Source of the DNA: Ardenticatenaceae bacterium
GTDB lineage: Bacteria > Chloroflexota > Anaerolineae > Promineifilales > Promineifilaceae
Reading direction: 5' to 3'
NCBI GenBank assembly: GCA_020634565.1
Contig: JACKBN010000001.1
Span: forward strand, 558,001 to 622,000
Length of the DNA stretch: 64,000 nucleotides
In this document: in pieces, positions 53,426 to 60,907 of the stretch
How the letters are laid out: the number at the start of each line of letters is the position of its first letter
How positions within the stretch are numbered: the first letter of the stretch is position 1
The notes under the pieces: model-generated
The model's input: only the letters and a program-made list of their open reading frames with translations
Told to the model about the DNA's origin: nothing
Databases searched by the model: none
Position numbers and translations under genes: made by a program

Positions 53426-54871
53426 TTACTTTTTGGCGTCTAATGCGCTGTCTAGCAGTTGGTTGACAAGGCCCGGATTGGCTTTGCCCTTGGTTTGACG
53501 CATCACCTGGCCCACAAAAAAGCCACGCAGCTTTTCTTGGCCTTCAAGATAACGCGCCACCTGCTCGGCATTGTCATCCAAGATTTGGTCGATAATGGCT
53601 TGCAGAGCCGCGTTATCAGAGATTTGAGCCAACCCTCTGGCTTCCACAATTTCGGTGGGTGCCGTACCGATAGTAAACATCTCTGCCAATACATCTTTGG
53701 CAGTATTGTTGTTGATGGTTTGTTTGTCCACCAGCCCAATCAATTCTACCAAAGCAGCGGGAGTCACTTGAATGGCGTCGATGCTGAGTTTGGCTTCGTT
53801 TATCAAGCGGAACAGTTCGTTGATCATCCAGTTGGCAACCGATTTGGGAGTTCCGCCTGCGGTTACGGCCGTTTCAAACCATTCCCCCACCGCGCGCTCC
53901 TCACTCAAAACCCGTGAATCGTACTCAGACAGTTCATACTCCGCCATGTAACGCGCGACTTTGGCGTCGGGTAGTTCGGGCAGGCTGGCGCGCACCGCTT
54001 CAATCCAGGCATCATCCAGATGCAGTGGCGGCAGGTCTGGCTCCGGGAAGTAGCGATAATCTTCGGCTTCTTCTTTGGTGCGTTGGCTAAACGTCTCGCG
54101 GCGGGTGTCGTGCCAACCCCGGGTTTCTTGCACCACTTTGCCACCAGATTGGAGTACGGCCGTTTGCCGGGCAATCTCATACGCCGTGCCATCTGCCAGC
54201 ACGCGGAAGCTGTTCAGGTTCTTGAGTTCGGTGCGGGTGCCAAACTCCGTGCTGCCCACCGGGCGAATGCTGATGTTTGGCTCCACGCGCAGGACGCCTT
54301 TTTCCATGTCGCCGGAGTTCACGCCCAGATAGCGCAAAATCTGGCGCACCTTCATGGCGTAGGCCCGCGCCTCTTCGCCGGAACGAATGTCTGGCTCGGT
54401 AACGATTTCCAGCAGGGGCACGCCCGCCCGGTTGTAATCGACCAGCGAGGTCCCGTCGTCCTGATGGGTGAGCTTGCCGGTATCTTCTTCCATGTGCACC
54501 CGGCGAATGCCGATGCGCTTCGTCTCGCCCGATTCCAGCTCGATGTCCAACCAGCCATTCACGCCCAACGGCTGCTCGTACTGGCTGATCTGGTAGCCCT
54601 TGGGCAAGTCGGGGTAAAAGTAATTTTTGCGGGCGAAGATGTTATGGTGATTGATCTCGCAGTTGAGTGCCAGGGCCACGCGGGTGGCATATTCCACAGC
54701 TTTTTCGTTAATCACCGGCAGCGTACCTGGCATACCAAGACAGAGGGGGGAAACGGCCGTATTCGGTGCAGCTTCCACACTATCCACCACTTTTGCTTTA
54801 GAAAACATCTTCGATTCGGTCATCAATTCGGCATGCATTTCCAGGCCGATGACGGGTTCGTATTCAGTCAT
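53426..54871 (-). CDS. gatB: Asp-tRNA(Asn)/Glu-tRNA(Gln) amidotransferase subunit B
   Basis: 481 residues, normal length. GatB signatures: YEPVIGLEMHAELMTESKMF at the start, CLGMPGTLPVINEKAVEYA, RKNYFYPDLPKGYQISQYEQP and ETRGWHDTRRETFSQRTKEE, ending in a YqeY/Yqey-like helical tail (GLVNQLLDSALDAKK). GatB activates misacylated tRNA-bound Glu/Asp and receives ammonia from GatA. The gene is followed by a clear terminator and preceded by a CGCAAAG repeat. GatC and GatA are encoded 3-7 kb upstream on the same strand. Confidence 0.96.
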   Translation of the reverse strand: MTEYEPVIGLEMHAELMTESKMFSKAKVVDSVEAAPNTAVSPLCLGMPGTLPVINEKAVEYATRVALALNCEINHHNIFARKNYFYPDLPKGYQISQYEQPLGVNGWLDIELESGETKRIGIRRVHMEEDTGKLTHQDDGTSLVDYNRAGVPLLEIVTEPDIRSGEEARAYAMKVRQILRYLGVNSGDMEKGVLRVEPNISIRPVGSTEFGTRTELKNLNSFRVLADGTAYEIARQTAVLQSGGKVVQETRGWHDTRRETFSQRTKEEAEDYRYFPEPDLPPLHLDDAWIEAVRASLPELPDAKVARYMAEYELSEYDSRVLSEERAVGEWFETAVTAGGTPKSVANWMINELFRLINEAKLSIDAIQVTPAALVELIGLVDKQTINNNTAKDVLAEMFTIGTAPTEIVEARGLAQISDNAALQAIIDQILDDNAEQVARYLEGQEKLRGFFVGQVMRQTKGKANPGLVNQLLDSALDAKK

Positions 54872-54893
54872 AATTTGTTCCGTTCATAAAAAT

Positions 54894-54971
54894 TTGACGC
54901 AAAGGCGCAAAGAAGCAAAGAATTAAAAGAAACCCTTCGCGCCTTTTGCCCCTTTGCGTTCTTTGCGTCAA
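54894..54971. repeat. CGCAAAG-type palindromic repeat upstream of gatB
   Basis: TTGACGCAAAGGCGCAAAG (from 54894) pairs with CCTTTGCGTTCTTTGCGTCAA (ending 54971), with further CAAAG/CTTCG words between. It fills most of the gap between the aminotransferase and gatB genes. Confidence 0.72.
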
Positions 54972-54986
54972 AAAATCTCACAACAA

Positions 54987-56150
54987 TTAACCATGCCGGC
55001 GCATGAAGCGTTCCAGCCGGTTGAGGGCTTCTTCGATTTTTTCGTAGGCGGTGGCGTAGCTGGCGCGGACAAAGCCTGCACCGCTAGCCCCGAACGCATC
55101 ACCAGGCACCATCGCCACTTCTTCTTCATCCAGCAGGCGCATGGCAAAATCGTCGCTGCTCATGCCGGTTTTGGCAATGGAGGGGAAGGCGTAAAAGGCG
55201 CCGCGCGGCTCAAAGCAATCCATTCCCAGCGTGTTGAAGCCGTCCACAATCAAACGGCGGCGGCGGTCATACTCCTGGCGCATTTCTTCGACGTAGCGGT
55301 CGCCAGCGGGGGTTAATGCGGCCACCGCCGCAGCTTGCCCAGTGGTGGGGGCGGACATGATGGTGTATTGGTGCACCTTGCGCATGGCGGCCAAAATCTC
55401 AGCGGGGGCGCAGGCATAGCCGATGCGCCAGCCAGTCATGGCGTAATCCTTGCTAAAGCCGCCTAGCAGGACGGTGCGCTCGCGCATCCCCGGCAGTGAG
55501 GGCACGCAAACGTGCTCAATGCCGTACACCAGCCGGTCGTAAATTTCGTCGGAGATGATGAGGAGATCGTGCTGTTCAGCAACGGCCGTTACACTCAACA
55601 TCACCTCTTTCGTCATCACCGCCCCAGTCGGATTATTCGGATAGCCCAGCAAAATGGCTTTCGTTTTGGCCGTAATAGCCGCTTCAATCGTTTCGGCCGT
55701 CACCTGGAAATTGTCTTTGACGTAAGTGGGCACAGCCACGGGCACGCCACTGGCAAAGCTCACCTCTGGTGCGTAGGAGACAAAGCTGGGTTCGGGAATG
55801 ATTACTTCGTCGCCGGGATTGAGAACGGCCGTCATTACCAAATAGAGCGCCTCACTCACCCCCACCGTCACAATAATTTCCTCAGCAGGATCATAATTTA
55901 CGTTGTACAGCTTGTTTAGATGCTGGCTGAGCGCCGTACGCAGTTCGGCCGTACCGCTGTTGGAGGTATAAGCCGTCTCGCCCCGCTGCAAGCTGTCGAT
56001 GCCCGCCTGCAAAATCGGCTTCGGCGTCACAAAATCCGGCTCGCCAATGCCCAAAGAAATCACATCCTTCATCGTGGCAGCAATATCAAAAAATTTACGA
56101 ATCCCCGACGGCGGTGTCGCCGCCACCCGATCAGAAATGAAGTTACGCAT
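54987..56150 (-). CDS. PLP-dependent aminotransferase, class I/II (AspC-like fold type I)
   Basis: 387 residues; ATG at 56150 with GGAG upstream. Fold-type I features: GIGEPDFVTPKPIL at the start, a VTVGVSEALYLVM cofactor-phosphate region, GYPNNPTGAV, ISDEIYDRLVY (Asp and Tyr contacting the cofactor), the Schiff-base Lys in GGFSKDYAMTGWRIGY and a C-terminal Arg in GAGFVRASYA that binds the substrate carboxylate. It transfers amino groups between an amino acid (Asp, Ala or aromatic) and 2-oxoglutarate; the exact substrate is not certain. Confidence 0.92.
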   Translation of the reverse strand: MRNFISDRVAATPPSGIRKFFDIAATMKDVISLGIGEPDFVTPKPILQAGIDSLQRGETAYTSNSGTAELRTALSQHLNKLYNVNYDPAEEIIVTVGVSEALYLVMTAVLNPGDEVIIPEPSFVSYAPEVSFASGVPVAVPTYVKDNFQVTAETIEAAITAKTKAILLGYPNNPTGAVMTKEVMLSVTAVAEQHDLLIISDEIYDRLVYGIEHVCVPSLPGMRERTVLLGGFSKDYAMTGWRIGYACAPAEILAAMRKVHQYTIMSAPTTGQAAAVAALTPAGDRYVEEMRQEYDRRRRLIVDGFNTLGMDCFEPRGAFYAFPSIAKTGMSSDDFAMRLLDEEEVAMVPGDAFGASGAGFVRASYATAYEKIEEALNRLERFMRRHG

Positions 56151-56194
56151 GATCTACTCCTTCAGCTGGATGCAATTTCTCCACTTTCAAACAG

Positions 56195-56494
56195 TTATGA
56201 TTTGGCCGACATGGCCACATACCAGGTTTTCACCTCGAAGGTCAACAAGCCCTTGAGAACGGCTGGGTCGGCGGCGGCATAGGCGATAAGTTCATCACGA
56301 CTCATCGCTTCATTGGCGATCATCATGCCGCCTGAATCGGCCTCGGTGAAGGGGCCGCCGAGAAACAATTTACCTTGTTCCAGCAGCTGCGCATAATGCT
56401 GAACATGCTCCATCACACCTGGCTGTTCCCGAAAATCAACACCGTGTGCCCAATTGGGTCCAGGTGAATGAAAAACAACGTTCTTTAATTCCAT
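56195..56494 (-). CDS. YciI-like (YCII-related) small protein
   Basis: 99 residues with the ferredoxin-like YCII fold pattern: VVFHSPGPNWAHG at the start, HVQHYAQLLEQGKLFLGGPF, GGMMIANEAMSRDELIAYAAADP and GLLTFEVKTW. The His near the start and the Asp in AADP are the positions often kept in this family. Biochemical roles are known only for a few members (for example dehalogenase-like lyases), so no reaction is assigned. Confidence 0.83.
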   Translation of the reverse strand: MELKNVVFHSPGPNWAHGVDFREQPGVMEHVQHYAQLLEQGKLFLGGPFTEADSGGMMIANEAMSRDELIAYAAADPAVLKGLLTFEVKTWYVAMSAKS

Positions 56495-56514
56495 ATTTTT
56501 GTTTGACCTCGTTA

Positions 56515-57513
56515 TCAGATTTCGATTTTTGAATTATCGCCCACAAACATGGCCTTGGGCTGGCCAACGATACGGGCGTTTTCGCCAATGAGCGCACCAT
56601 CCAGCACGCAGTTTTCGATGTACGCACCCGCGTCGATGATGCTGTTGCGGATGATGCTATTTTTCACCGTTGCCCCGGCCTCGATGCTCACAAACGGGCC
56701 GATGACACATTGATCGATAACTGCCGTTTCATGTAAAAACACCGGTGGCAACGCCGTAAAATCCTCGGCATAGCTGCGGTCGATGGCATCGTCGGTGCCG
56801 TAACCCAGCGCCAGAAGCTTTTGGTTTGTGCTTAACATAAAGTCTGGCTTGCCTGCATCCAGCCAGAAAATGGTCGGCTTGGCCTTGATCACCGCGCCCT
56901 GCTCCAGCATCACGTGATACGCATCCACCAGATAATATTCGCCCTTGGTCTGGCGCTCCTCTTCGATGATGGTTTGGATGGCGTCGCGGAGGATACGGCC
57001 GTTCTTAAACCAGTAAATCCCCGCCAGCACCTGCTTGTGTTCCATTGTGCTCGGCTTCTCGATGAAATCGTGCACCACATCGTTCTCATCCGTCACCACC
57101 ACGCCAAAGGTGCGCGGATCTTCCATCTCCTGCACCAAAATCACGCCATCCACACCCGATTCGGCAATTTCCGTGTACTTCGCATCCACGATGCCGTCGC
57201 CAAATGCCACTAGCACTTCGCCGTCATCCAAAAATTCGCGGCACATCCAGATGGCGTGGGCTTGTCCCAACGCCTCCTCCTGAATCACAAAATGAGCATT
57301 CAAGTGCGGATAATGTTCGCGAATCCACGCTTCAATCTCATCACCCTTGTAGCCCACCACAAAAATCACCTCTTCCGTGGTGATTTCCGCCATCAAATTA
57401 AGCAAATGGCCAATGATCGTGTTGCCCGCCACATTCAGCAGCGGCTTGGCGCGGCTCCAGGTGTGGGGCCGCATCCGGGTGCCAAAACCAGCGAGGGGAA
57501 TGATGACTTTCAT
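56515..57513 (-). CDS. Sugar-1-phosphate nucleotidyltransferase with left-handed beta-helix tail
   Basis: 332 residues. The N-terminal nucleotidyltransferase domain has MKVIIPLAGFGTRMRPHTW and AKPLLNVAGNTIIGH (the G-x-GTR-x(4)-T-x-x-x-KP-x-L signature), then EALGQAHAIWMC, VAFGDGIVD and FIEKPST. The C-terminal 75 residues are hexapeptide repeats (VIGPFVSIEAGATVKNSIIR, NCVLDGALIGENARIVG). This fits glucose-1-phosphate thymidylyl- or uridylyltransferase-like enzymes that make NDP-sugars. It may serve the glycosyltransferase locus that starts near 60.9 kb (inference). Confidence 0.9.
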   Translation of the reverse strand: MKVIIPLAGFGTRMRPHTWSRAKPLLNVAGNTIIGHLLNLMAEITTEEVIFVVGYKGDEIEAWIREHYPHLNAHFVIQEEALGQAHAIWMCREFLDDGEVLVAFGDGIVDAKYTEIAESGVDGVILVQEMEDPRTFGVVVTDENDVVHDFIEKPSTMEHKQVLAGIYWFKNGRILRDAIQTIIEEERQTKGEYYLVDAYHVMLEQGAVIKAKPTIFWLDAGKPDFMLSTNQKLLALGYGTDDAIDRSYAEDFTALPPVFLHETAVIDQCVIGPFVSIEAGATVKNSIIRNSIIDAGAYIENCVLDGALIGENARIVGQPKAMFVGDNSKIEI

Positions 57514-57528
57514 AGTGTGCTCCGTGTT

Positions 57529-57603
57529 CGGTGTTCGGTAATCCGTAATCGGTAATCAGTCGGCCACTGCTCACCGATTACCGTTCACCGATTACCGGTA
57601 ACT
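57529..57603. repeat. GGTAATCGG-type palindromic repeat at the gatA 3' end
   Basis: CGGTGTTCGGTAATCC and GTAATCGGTAATCAG on the left face CACCGATTACCGTTC and ACCGATTACCGGTAAC on the right. The last seven codons of gatA (LPVIGER) and its TAA are encoded inside the right arm. Confidence 0.7.
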
Positions 57604-59038
57604 GTTCGTGCCAATTGGTGGCCTGCTCATAGGCAAAAGCGGCATTCAAAATAGTCGCTTCTTGCAAGGCGTTGCCGATCAGTTGCAGTCCGATGGGCAA
57701 GCCTTTGCTGTCGAAGCCGCAGGGAACCGAGAGACCGCAGCTGGCGCTCAGGTTGACGGACAAAGTGAAGATGTCTTGCAGGTACATGCTCAGCGGGTCA
57801 TCCACGTTTTCGCCGATTTTGAAGGCGGTGGTGGGTGAGGTGGGCGTGGCAATCACATCCACTTTCTCGAAGGCGTTGAGGAAATCTTGCTTGAGCAGCG
57901 TCCGCACTTTGAGGGCACGGCCGTAATATTCATCGTAGTAGCCGGCGCTAAGGGCGTAGGTGCCCAGCATGATGCGTCGCTTCACTTCCGGCCCAAACAG
58001 AGCGCGCGTCTTTTTAACGCTGTCGATCATGTCGCTGCCCGTCACGCGTGGGCCAAAGCGAATGCCATCGTAGCGGGCCAGGTTGGCGCTGGCTTCGGCG
58101 GGGGCGATGAGGTAGTAGACGGGCAAGGCGTAGCTGGTGTGCGGTAGGCTGATTTCCACAATTTCCGCGCCCAGTTCCTCTAGCTTGGCGATGGCAGTGC
58201 GTACGGCCGTTTCCACCTCTGCATCAATCCCTTCAATAAAATATTCCTTGGGCACGCCCACGCGTAACCCTTTGATGTCGCCCGTCAGCGCCGCTTCAAA
58301 GTCCGGCACGGGGATGTCGAGCGAGGTGCTGTCGTTGGGGTCATGCCCGGCGATGGCCTGAAAGAGCGCTGTCGTGTCGGCGACGGTGCGGCCAAAGGTG
58401 CCCACCTGGTCCAGCGTGGAGGCAAAGGCCACCACACCCCAGCGGGAGATACGGCCGTATGTCGGCCTCAACCCCGCTAACCCGCAAAAAGAGGCTGGTT
58501 GGCGCACGCTGCCGCCCGTGTCTGTGCCCAGCGCGGCGTAGGCCAGGCCAGCGGCGACGGCGGCGGCGCTGCCCCCACTGCTGCCACCCGGCACCCGCTC
58601 GTGGTCCCACGGATTGCGCGTGGTGAAGTAGGCCGAGTTTTCGGTGGAAGAGCCCATAGCAAACTCATCGGTGTTGGTTTTGCCTAAGATAACCGCTCCG
58701 GCGGCTTTGAGCTGCTGCACCACAAACGCATCGTACGGCGGCACAAATCCTTCCAGAATTTTGCTGCCTGCCGTCGTGGGTACGCCTTCGGTGCAGATGA
58801 TGTCCTTGACGGCCACGGGCACACCCAGCAGCGGCGTGCTGTCGCCCTTGGCCAGCCGCTCATCGGCAGCTTTGGCCTGTTCCAGGGCCATCTCATCGGT
58901 AATGGTGAGGTAACTTTGCAGTTCGTTGTCTTCAGCCACGATGCGATCCAGCATGGCTTCGGTGGCAGCCACGCTGCTGGTTTCCCCCTGACGCAAAGCA
59001 GTGCGGAGTTCGGTTAGAGTTAATTCTGTTAATTTCAT
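57578..59038 (-). CDS. gatA: Asp-tRNA(Asn)/Glu-tRNA(Gln) amidotransferase subunit A
   Basis: 486 residues, normal length. Amidase-signature triad: Lys in GVPVAVKDIICTEGVPTTAG, cis-Ser and Ser in PGGSSGGSAAAVAAG and GTDTGGSVRQPASFCGL. It hydrolyses Gln to supply ammonia to GatB. The C-terminal residues and stop come from a palindromic repeat, so the natural C-terminus may have been altered there. Upstream lie the SanA-like gene and gatC on the same strand. Confidence 0.96.
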   Translation of the reverse strand: MKLTELTLTELRTALRQGETSSVAATEAMLDRIVAEDNELQSYLTITDEMALEQAKAADERLAKGDSTPLLGVPVAVKDIICTEGVPTTAGSKILEGFVPPYDAFVVQQLKAAGAVILGKTNTDEFAMGSSTENSAYFTTRNPWDHERVPGGSSGGSAAAVAAGLAYAALGTDTGGSVRQPASFCGLAGLRPTYGRISRWGVVAFASTLDQVGTFGRTVADTTALFQAIAGHDPNDSTSLDIPVPDFEAALTGDIKGLRVGVPKEYFIEGIDAEVETAVRTAIAKLEELGAEIVEISLPHTSYALPVYYLIAPAEASANLARYDGIRFGPRVTGSDMIDSVKKTRALFGPEVKRRIMLGTYALSAGYYDEYYGRALKVRTLLKQDFLNAFEKVDVIATPTSPTTAFKIGENVDDPLSMYLQDIFTLSVNLSASCGLSVPCGFDSKGLPIGLQLIGNALQEATILNAAFAYEQATNWHEQLPVIGER

Positions 59039-59084
59039 AATGCCTCAAACGGTACCCGTTTTCTGTTATCTATGGAACTTACCT

Positions 59085-59145
59085 AGATTGGACCAATTTT
59101 AGTCGAGAATCGTGCAAAAAATTGTCAAGCAAATTGGTCCAATCT
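59085..59145. repeat. 61-bp element with AGATTGGACC terminal inverted repeats (second copy)
   Basis: AGATTGGACCAATTT (59085-59099) is the exact reverse complement of AAATTGGTCCAATCT (59131-59145), a perfect 15-bp inverted repeat. It has the same ends and nearly the same length as 4817-4876. It lies between the broken SanA-like gene and gatA. Confidence 0.72.
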
Positions 59146-59156
59146 TTAATTCTAAT

Positions 59157-59276
59157 CTATTCAATTGGGATGGGATCACCCAGCACGGGTGCGGGCTGCT
59201 CGCGAATCACATCCCAGAGGGCAACGGCCGTTGCCAACGTTTCGCGCATCTCATACCAGCGCGCGCCTCGGTAAGG
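59157..59276 (-). pseudogene. C-terminal remnant of the SanA-like gene beyond an in-frame stop
   Basis: Directly behind the TAA at 59277-59279 and in the same frame, 39 further codons read PYRGARWYEMRETLATAVAL then WDVIREQPAPVLGDPIPIE before a TAG at 59157-59159. PYRG..WYE.RE is what follows the AD motif in SanA/YdcF-type proteins, so this is the lost C-terminus. A single C-to-T change (CAA to TAA) would explain the break. Confidence 0.7.
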
Positions 59277-59789
59277 TTAGGCATCAGCCGCCACGCCAAC
59301 CACCTTAATCCCAAGCTGCTGGCAGGTGAACATAGCACGGGGCAGATGGAACTGCTGCGTCACCAATATCGCCGACTCCAATTGGAAAATTTCGCGCGCC
59401 CGGTAGCAAGTATCATAAGTGCGTCTGCCCGCAAAGTCCGGCTGGATATCTTCTGTGGCAACGCCCTGCTCGATGGCATAATCCATCATGGCCGTTGGCT
59501 CGTCGTAATCTTCAAAGCGGTTGTCGCCACTTACGATTATTTTTTGCACCGTGCCATTTTGATAAAGCTGTACGGCCGTATCCATGCGGTCGCGCAAAAT
59601 AGAGCTAAGACGGCCGTCGCCGTATATGGCAGCGCCAAACACAATCGCCACGTCATCTGCGGGAACCTCGGCTACGGTGTAAATGGAACGGCCGTAATTC
59701 CACTGTATCCCTTTGCGCCAGATAAACGGAGCGAGCACCACCGCCAACCCTAGCAGACCGCCATACAGCAGCAGCTTACGTTTTCGCAA
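59277..59789 (-). CDS. SanA/YdcF-like DUF218 membrane protein, truncated by an in-frame TAA
   Basis: 170 residues from a TTG at 59789 with AGGATAGG upstream. One N-terminal membrane helix (LLLYGGLLGLAVVLAPFIW) is followed by a DUF218 domain: VAIVFGAAIYGDGRLSSIL, KIIVSGDNRFEDYDEPTAMM, PDFAGRRTYDTCYRA and ILVTQQFHLPRAMFTCQQLG. SanA-type proteins affect envelope barrier function; their reaction is unknown. The chain stops at VGVAADA, about 40 residues short of the family's usual length, and the missing part is still present in the same frame. It is either a recent pseudogene, a sequence error or a tolerated truncation. Confidence 0.75.
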   Translation of the reverse strand: MRKRKLLLYGGLLGLAVVLAPFIWRKGIQWNYGRSIYTVAEVPADDVAIVFGAAIYGDGRLSSILRDRMDTAVQLYQNGTVQKIIVSGDNRFEDYDEPTAMMDYAIEQGVATEDIQPDFAGRRTYDTCYRAREIFQLESAILVTQQFHLPRAMFTCQQLGIKVVGVAADA

Positions 59790-59800
59790 CTGAGCCTATC

Positions 59801-60103
59801 CTAGCTGTCGGACGAATCATCCAGCACGGCCTGCACCACAAACTGGTTATCTTTTTGCTGTGGGGCGTTATGCAAGAGATCGTCCATCGGCAGCGATGGT
59901 TCGGCCACATCGGGCCGCATAATATTTTGTTGGGCAATCGCGTGGGAAGTGGGGGGAATGTCAGTCAGGTCCAGCTCATTGAGCCGTTCAGCGTAATCCA
60001 AAATGGCGGAGAGCTGCTCCAGGTATTGCTTTTTCTCAGCCTCGGTCAGCTCCAAACGGGCCAGATGGGCGATCTTTTCAACATCGGCGAGGGTTAGCGA
60101 CAT
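59801..60103 (-). CDS. gatC: Asp-tRNA(Asn)/Glu-tRNA(Gln) amidotransferase subunit C
   Basis: 100 residues, normal length, starting SLTLADVEKIAHLARLELTE, the family signature; then LEQLSAILDYAERLNELD and TSHAIAQQNIMRPDVAEPSL, the segment that threads between GatA and GatB. It stabilises the GatA-GatB complex. The stop is 11 bases before the TTG start of the SanA-like gene. Confidence 0.95.
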   Translation of the reverse strand: MSLTLADVEKIAHLARLELTEAEKKQYLEQLSAILDYAERLNELDLTDIPPTSHAIAQQNIMRPDVAEPSLPMDDLLHNAPQQKDNQFVVQAVLDDSSDS

Positions 60104-60148
60104 GGCACATCCTTAGATGGTTAATGGTTAATTGTAAATGGTTATTTC

Positions 60149-60184
60149 CCGCAAAACCCGTTGCGCTCTCCGCGTGCTTTGCGG
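60149..60184. repeat. Short CCGCAAA palindrome between def and gatC
   Basis: CCGCAAA (60149-60155) pairs with TTTGCGG (60178-60184), and the inner CTCTCCGCGTGCTTTGCGG resembles the right arm of the repeat at 6441-6510. It is just downstream of the def stop. Confidence 0.45.
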
Positions 60185-60190
60185 TGAAAA

Positions 60191-60796
60191 TTAATCTTGC
60201 GATTCGGAAGCGGCCGTTTCTACCGTTCCTTCTTCATCTGCTTCAGTTTCTTCCGATTCTTCAAACTCTTCCTGCCGCATCTGGTAATATTCTTCATCGG
60301 TCCAGAAGTTTTCGCGATCAGTGAGCTTGTCGATGTAGAGTACGCCGTTGAGATGGTCAATCTCATGCTGGAAGATGCGGGCGGTCCACCCTTTGAGGCG
60401 CAGCTTAATATTTTTGCCACGACGATCTTGGGCACGAATGCGAACAGCGTAGGCGCGTTCCACCTCCCCCACATAACCAGGAATCGACAGGCAGCCTTCG
60501 ATGCCATCAATCACTTCGCGGGATTCCCAAACAATGCGAGGATTTGCAATCACAAACAATTCGCGCGAGTCAGGAATATCTTCGCCTTCTTCATCCACTT
60601 TGGGCAGCGTTTCGATAACGGCCAACTGGATCGATTGGCCAATTTGGGGAGCCGCCAGCCCCACGCCATTGGCAGCACGCATCGTTTCAATCATATTATC
60701 GATGAGCGTTTGCAGCTCGTCATCAAACTTGGCAACGGGACGGGCTTTCTTGCGCAGCACCTCATCGGGTAAGGTAACAATTTGTAATTCAGTCAT
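60191..60796 (-). CDS. def: Peptide deformylase
   Basis: 201 residues. The three metal-site motifs are present: GVGLAAPQIG (motif 1), EGCLSIPG (motif 2, with the metal-binding Cys) and QHEIDHLNG (motif 3, HExxH). It removes the formyl group from the initiator Met of new proteins. The last 30 residues form an acidic Glu-rich tail (EEFEESEETEADEEGTVE) beyond the usual enzyme, probably disordered. Confidence 0.96.
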   Translation of the reverse strand: MTELQIVTLPDEVLRKKARPVAKFDDELQTLIDNMIETMRAANGVGLAAPQIGQSIQLAVIETLPKVDEEGEDIPDSRELFVIANPRIVWESREVIDGIEGCLSIPGYVGEVERAYAVRIRAQDRRGKNIKLRLKGWTARIFQHEIDHLNGVLYIDKLTDRENFWTDEEYYQMRQEEFEESEETEADEEGTVETAASESQD

Positions 60797-60894
60797 GATC
60801 CTTAATTATCTGCGGAATAGAGGAGCAAGCAAGTTGCACACATCTAAATATTGCACATATCGTTAGCAAACTCGCAAACTAGCCTGGTGGCAAT

Positions 60895-60900
60895 TATAAT
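60895..60900 (+). promoter_or_regulatory. -10-like TATAAT before the glycosyltransferase gene (leaderless candidate)
   Basis: TATAAT-CTTGCCC-ATG: a perfect -10 hexamer ending 7 bases before the start at 60908, with no Shine-Dalgarno. I see no good -35 at normal spacing. Confidence 0.45.
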
Positions 60901-60907
60901 CTTGCCC

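Noticed and set aside
54020..54889. A 289-codon open frame on + opposite gatB
   Set aside because: Antisense to a complete gatB; the translation is His- and Ala-rich and shows no family pattern.
59277..59279. The in-frame stop as a selenocysteine codon, given selC in the window
   Set aside because: The codon is TAA, not TGA, and SanA-like proteins have no Cys at this position.
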